DNA of 64,000 nt, taken from assembly GCA_905183005.1 (NCBI GenBank), contig CAJJDO010000004.1, positions 131,764-195,763 on the forward strand, in the 5' to 3' direction. Both the position numbers and the translations under genes were made by a program. This DNA comes from Paramecium pentaurelia (taxonomy: Eukaryota; Ciliophora; Oligohymenophorea; Peniculida; Parameciidae). Under the pieces are notes generated by a model, which made no database searches, was not told where the DNA came from, and worked only from the letters and a program-made list of their open reading frames with translations. Shown piece by piece: positions 61,007 through 64,000 of this stretch; the stretch's first letter is position 1; every line of letters starts with the position of its first letter.

Positions 61007-61052
61007 TATAAAATAATATATATATATAAATTAATATAAAATATATGGTATT

Positions 61053-61840
61053 TCAAACTATCAGAGCAAACCAACTTAAGAACAAATAAAATAGAATCAC
61101 TGGATAAAGTGCTAATATTCTTTTCTATTCTGGAATTAATAATTTCATAAATCCAACTGCAGCTATAAAAATATATTATAATTATAATACAGTAGGTTGA
61201 CCATAGAAAACAACCAATAACCAAAAACATCTTCAAATAAAAGAAGGAAAAGAAAAGAGTAAATAATGCTCCTAAATTTATTGGAAATACACAATATCCC
61301 AATACACAAACTGATTGGAAAAATGATCTTAAATTTTATTTCTATATTTACACTTTTCCACCTAATAATTAAGCATTTAAAGTAACTACAAAGGATCCAA
61401 CCCAAATAAGTACAAATATTGTAGCAAATATTCCTGGACCATCATCATTATTACCACTCATACTTAAAGTTCTAAACTTCAAACTAAAATATACAATGCT
61501 AACATCAAACAAAATACTAATGGTCCCCATAAATCCCCTACAATATCAAATATAATTCAATTACAATTTCTTAGTTCTTTGGCATTATTAGATGACATTG
61601 TCGGTACCAAAACGCATCTTAATTTTACTCCTATCTATCTCAAATCTCGAAGCTATTTTTTAAATTGATATGTACCAATGTGACTGCTACACTTTCTTCT
61701 AGTGTACTTGATACCTGTAGGTCAGTTTATTTAATTGGGATTTCCTATTGCTATGCTTAGACTTAATTCACTTAAGGCTAAAGATTTATAACTCCTTATA
61801 TAGAGTTATTTGCTTAATTATCTTAAACTTCAAATTCCAT
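61053..61840 (-). CDS. YIPF6: YIPF6-like Yip1-family membrane protein
   Basis: 220 residues with five introns of 23-28 nt. After a Gln-rich cytosolic N-terminus come LEESVAVTLLRDLRQIGVKL and the family signature NWDLWGPLVF, then LLGGKVSFFQSVCVLGYCVF and a C-terminal ALYPVILFYLFLSWFALIV. Five hydrophobic segments are expected. Yip1-family proteins work in Golgi/ER membrane traffic with Rab GTPases. Without splicing, its pieces appear as two or three overlapping small frames. It starts only 36 bp after the stop of the upstream GBP-type gene. Confidence 0.9.
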
Positions 61841-61876
61841 TTTATTTTATAGATATAAATTATATTATAATCAATA

Positions 61877-63796
61877 TCAACCACAACAGCCCTTCTTTTT
61901 TTTTGTAAGATTCTAATTTTAAATATAATTAAATACTTTAAGTCTTAGATTGAGTTCCTACTTATCCTTTTCTTATTTTTTTAAATCATCCTCTAATTTT
62001 TATTTTTCAGCAATATTATTTTAGTTAGATCCTTACTATTTATTACTGTTTTACATCTTCTCTAATTCATCTTTTAATTTCTTTTTTTCTTCATCTAATT
62101 TTTATTTTTCAATTTCTAATTTTTTTAATTATGTATCTTATTAGGATATATTCTATTCTAATAATTTAAATTAAGAATCATAATCTCGAATTTCCTATGC
62201 TAATTCTTAATTAATATTAGTCTAAGTTCCTCCCTTTTTATTTTATTTTAGTCTTATTGATTTCTCTAATTTTTTTAATAAATTTGAATGAGTTAATTTT
62301 AAATATTCATAAAGTGTACTTGCCTTCCTTGCTCCAGATGCTTATTTATCATAATTCAATAAAAAACTAAAATGAACTCAACTCTTACCTGACAAAATCA
62401 GCAGAAAAAAAATGTAAATCATCAGCAGTGTAGTTCTCTTTTTCTACATCATCTTATAATTTCTTGGTTTCTTATGCTATAATCTCTTAATTTTTTCTAA
62501 ATAAATATTTAAGATTTACAATTAATGATTTTCATCATTTTAATTTAATATTTCAGTTTCAGTATTATTCATTAAATCTATAAGTTTTTATTTGTAATCT
62601 TCATAATGCTTATTCATTTCTCGTACTCCTGCAATAAGATGAAATGTATCAAAACATTCACTTCTAATTTATGATAATATTAAAAATGTTTCTTCTAATT
62701 TTCTATTATTTTTATTCTGAACAAAGAAACTGTTAAAACTATTTTAATAATTTTTTCTTGCTAATTCAAAACCTTATTAACATTCATTCTTTAGAATACT
62801 ATCCCATGCTGTATCAATGTTAGGAACACCACCTCTATTAATTACACTTATGTAATTATCTAACATTGCACAAAACATTCTTCCATTCACATTTTCAGAA
62901 TGTATTTATTTTGGAGAACAGTTGTTTAAAAGATATTCTTTTATTTATAACAACTTGAAATTAATTTAATAAAATTTACAGTCTTTTAAAATTCAGGTCT
63001 TAATTGATTAAGACTTAATTAATTAACTTTTGACAGTTGAGTATCATCTATAGGAGTGATTAAAGGGAAACATTGCCTCTCCTTAAAAAAGTTAAGTAAT
63101 GATTTTCTTATTTTTTTACTTTATTCATTTTATTTCATATATTAACTCTCATCTGTTAGACAATATTCCATATATTCTTTAGGTGTCAAATCTCTTTGTT
63201 ATTTATCTTTCATTTCTAGTACATAGTCCCTTAAAATCCAAACAAATTTAGGTGTAAAATATTTAATTTATGATTCATTAACAGATTCTTTATTCTAATC
63301 TTAAACTTAAATATTCTTTGCTAATGTTGTTGTTAATTATAATTAAGAAATTGATGTTTCATCTATGCACCCTTTTTAATTGAAAACAAAAATGGAACTC
63401 ATTAAAATAGCTAAAGCAAATATTTTTGCATCATGGTTTGCTGATCTTTCAATAGATTCACTTCCTTCTGTATCTAAGAAATATATCTAAACATTAGTCT
63501 TTGGATTAATTATTGGTTTTGTATACATCCAAATACCTTAAGTACAAGAGTCAGTTGCAGCGTCAACTTTGAACTTTAAAATTTAATCATAAATTTACTC
63601 CTTCTCCTCCTGCATCTAATAGCTTATTTAGCAAGAAGCTTTTGCCTGTTCTATACTTTCCACAAACTACAACAAAACCTATATCTCCATCCAACTGTTG
63701 AAAAAATTCTCTAGCCTCTTGTGTTATTTCAAATTTTTATGTTTCCTTAGTGTACTTCACTACCTGAATGGGCTTTTCTTTTTAAGTACTCTTCAT
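61877..63796 (-). CDS. GBP/atlastin-like large GTPase with polybasic-Cys C-terminus
   Basis: 599 residues with five introns of 22-26 nt. The GTPase domain has CGKYRTGKSFLLNKL (P-loop, GxYRTGKS form), DSCTQGIWMYTKPI (switch 1), FLDTEGSES (switch 2) and VWILRDYVLEM, where the RD motif replaces the usual TKxD. A helical middle domain and a long Lys/Glu/Gln coiled coil follow. The protein ends KKKKGCCG, a polybasic stretch with two Cys close to the C-terminus. In vertebrates some GBPs are prenylated at a CaaX box; here palmitoylation or Rab-like CC prenylation is possible but unproven. The likely role is membrane remodelling. Confidence 0.9.
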
Positions 63797-64000
63797 ATTA
63801 TTTAATTTAAATAATGCATGCTAAAATACTAACGGGTTAGAAATGAATAAATTTTATTATAGTCATTATAAGCTATAAATTCTAAATTTCATTTAATTTT
63901 AAGAATTACTAAAATTATCAATAAAAATATTCCTGTAAATAATGATTTAAATGAGAATATACAACAAAAAGTATGTAAATTCAATGAAATAATAAGAAAA
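63797..64000. other. Right edge, no gene seen
   Basis: 204 bp of AT-rich DNA upstream of the GBP-like gene; it should contain its promoter. Confidence 0.5.

Noticed and set aside
61006..61405. Two overlapping minus-strand small membrane proteins
   Set aside because: They are unspliced fragments of the five-intron YIPF6-like gene.
1..64000. tRNA, rRNA, CRISPR arrays, telomeric repeats or transposons
   Set aside because: I looked for cloverleaf T-loop sequences, regular spacer repeats, telomere-like hexamers at the ends and transposase motifs and found none I could support.

Overview
The window looks like macronuclear DNA of a ciliate, almost certainly a Paramecium species. It is very AT-rich. 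Long conserved proteins are readable only if TAA and TAG are glutamine and TGA is the sole stop. The genes are broken by roughly 90 inferred GT..AG introns of 21-35 nt (mostly 22-29 nt). These two traits together are typical of Paramecium. All gene models were read by eye with this code. Each start and stop was checked by requiring the spliced length to be a multiple of three; CIAO2B is the one model that fails.

Layout. 0-13 kb: MAEA/GID9-like ligase subunit (cut by the left edge), a tiny ankyrin protein, an acidic protein, a possibly ciliary protein, a MORN protein, an EF-hand/coiled-coil protein, a CIAO2B-like Fe-S assembly factor, an ERK-type MAP kinase, cyclin L and unknown proteins. 13-24 kb: two small membrane proteins, a lipid-anchored Ser/Asn-rich protein, a kinase with a possible PH domain, a second MORN protein, a B-box/coiled-coil protein, an ABHD17-like hydrolase and an SR splicing factor. 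25-37 kb: sirtuin, UPF0598 protein, PP2C phosphatase, a Gln-rich protein, N-myristoyltransferase, GDP-mannose pyrophosphorylase and a secreted aspartic protease. 37-51 kb: a large unknown protein, a three-repeat Myb factor, a probable decayed gene, an RBR ubiquitin ligase, an N/Q/Y-rich protein, a Notum-like esterase, a TMEM33-like membrane protein, an Aurora-like kinase and a DP (E2F partner) factor. 51-64 kb: a Ser/Lys/Asn-rich protein, a 1,027-residue helical protein, calcineurin A, a basic protein with a CxC cluster, a RING-CH/FHA protein, YIPF6 and a GBP-type GTPase.

The gene set is ordinary eukaryotic housekeeping and signalling; neighbours show no operon-like logic. Spacing can be extreme: 16 bp separate two divergent start codons at 48.68 kb, and 21 bp separate two convergent stops at 49.83 kb. 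Five proteins begin with an N-myristoylation consensus, and the myristoyltransferase gene is also here.

Structural anomaly: 58,081-59,173 and 59,175-60,267 are direct copies of 1,093 bp with one difference that I found, separated by a single N. This looks like two overlapping contig ends joined without merging, so the left copy of the RING-CH/FHA gene is probably not a real second gene. I found no rRNA, tRNA, CRISPR, telomere or clear transposon. I did not find a convincing new multi-gene system. The more unusual items are single proteins with odd domain combinations or altered catalytic motifs.
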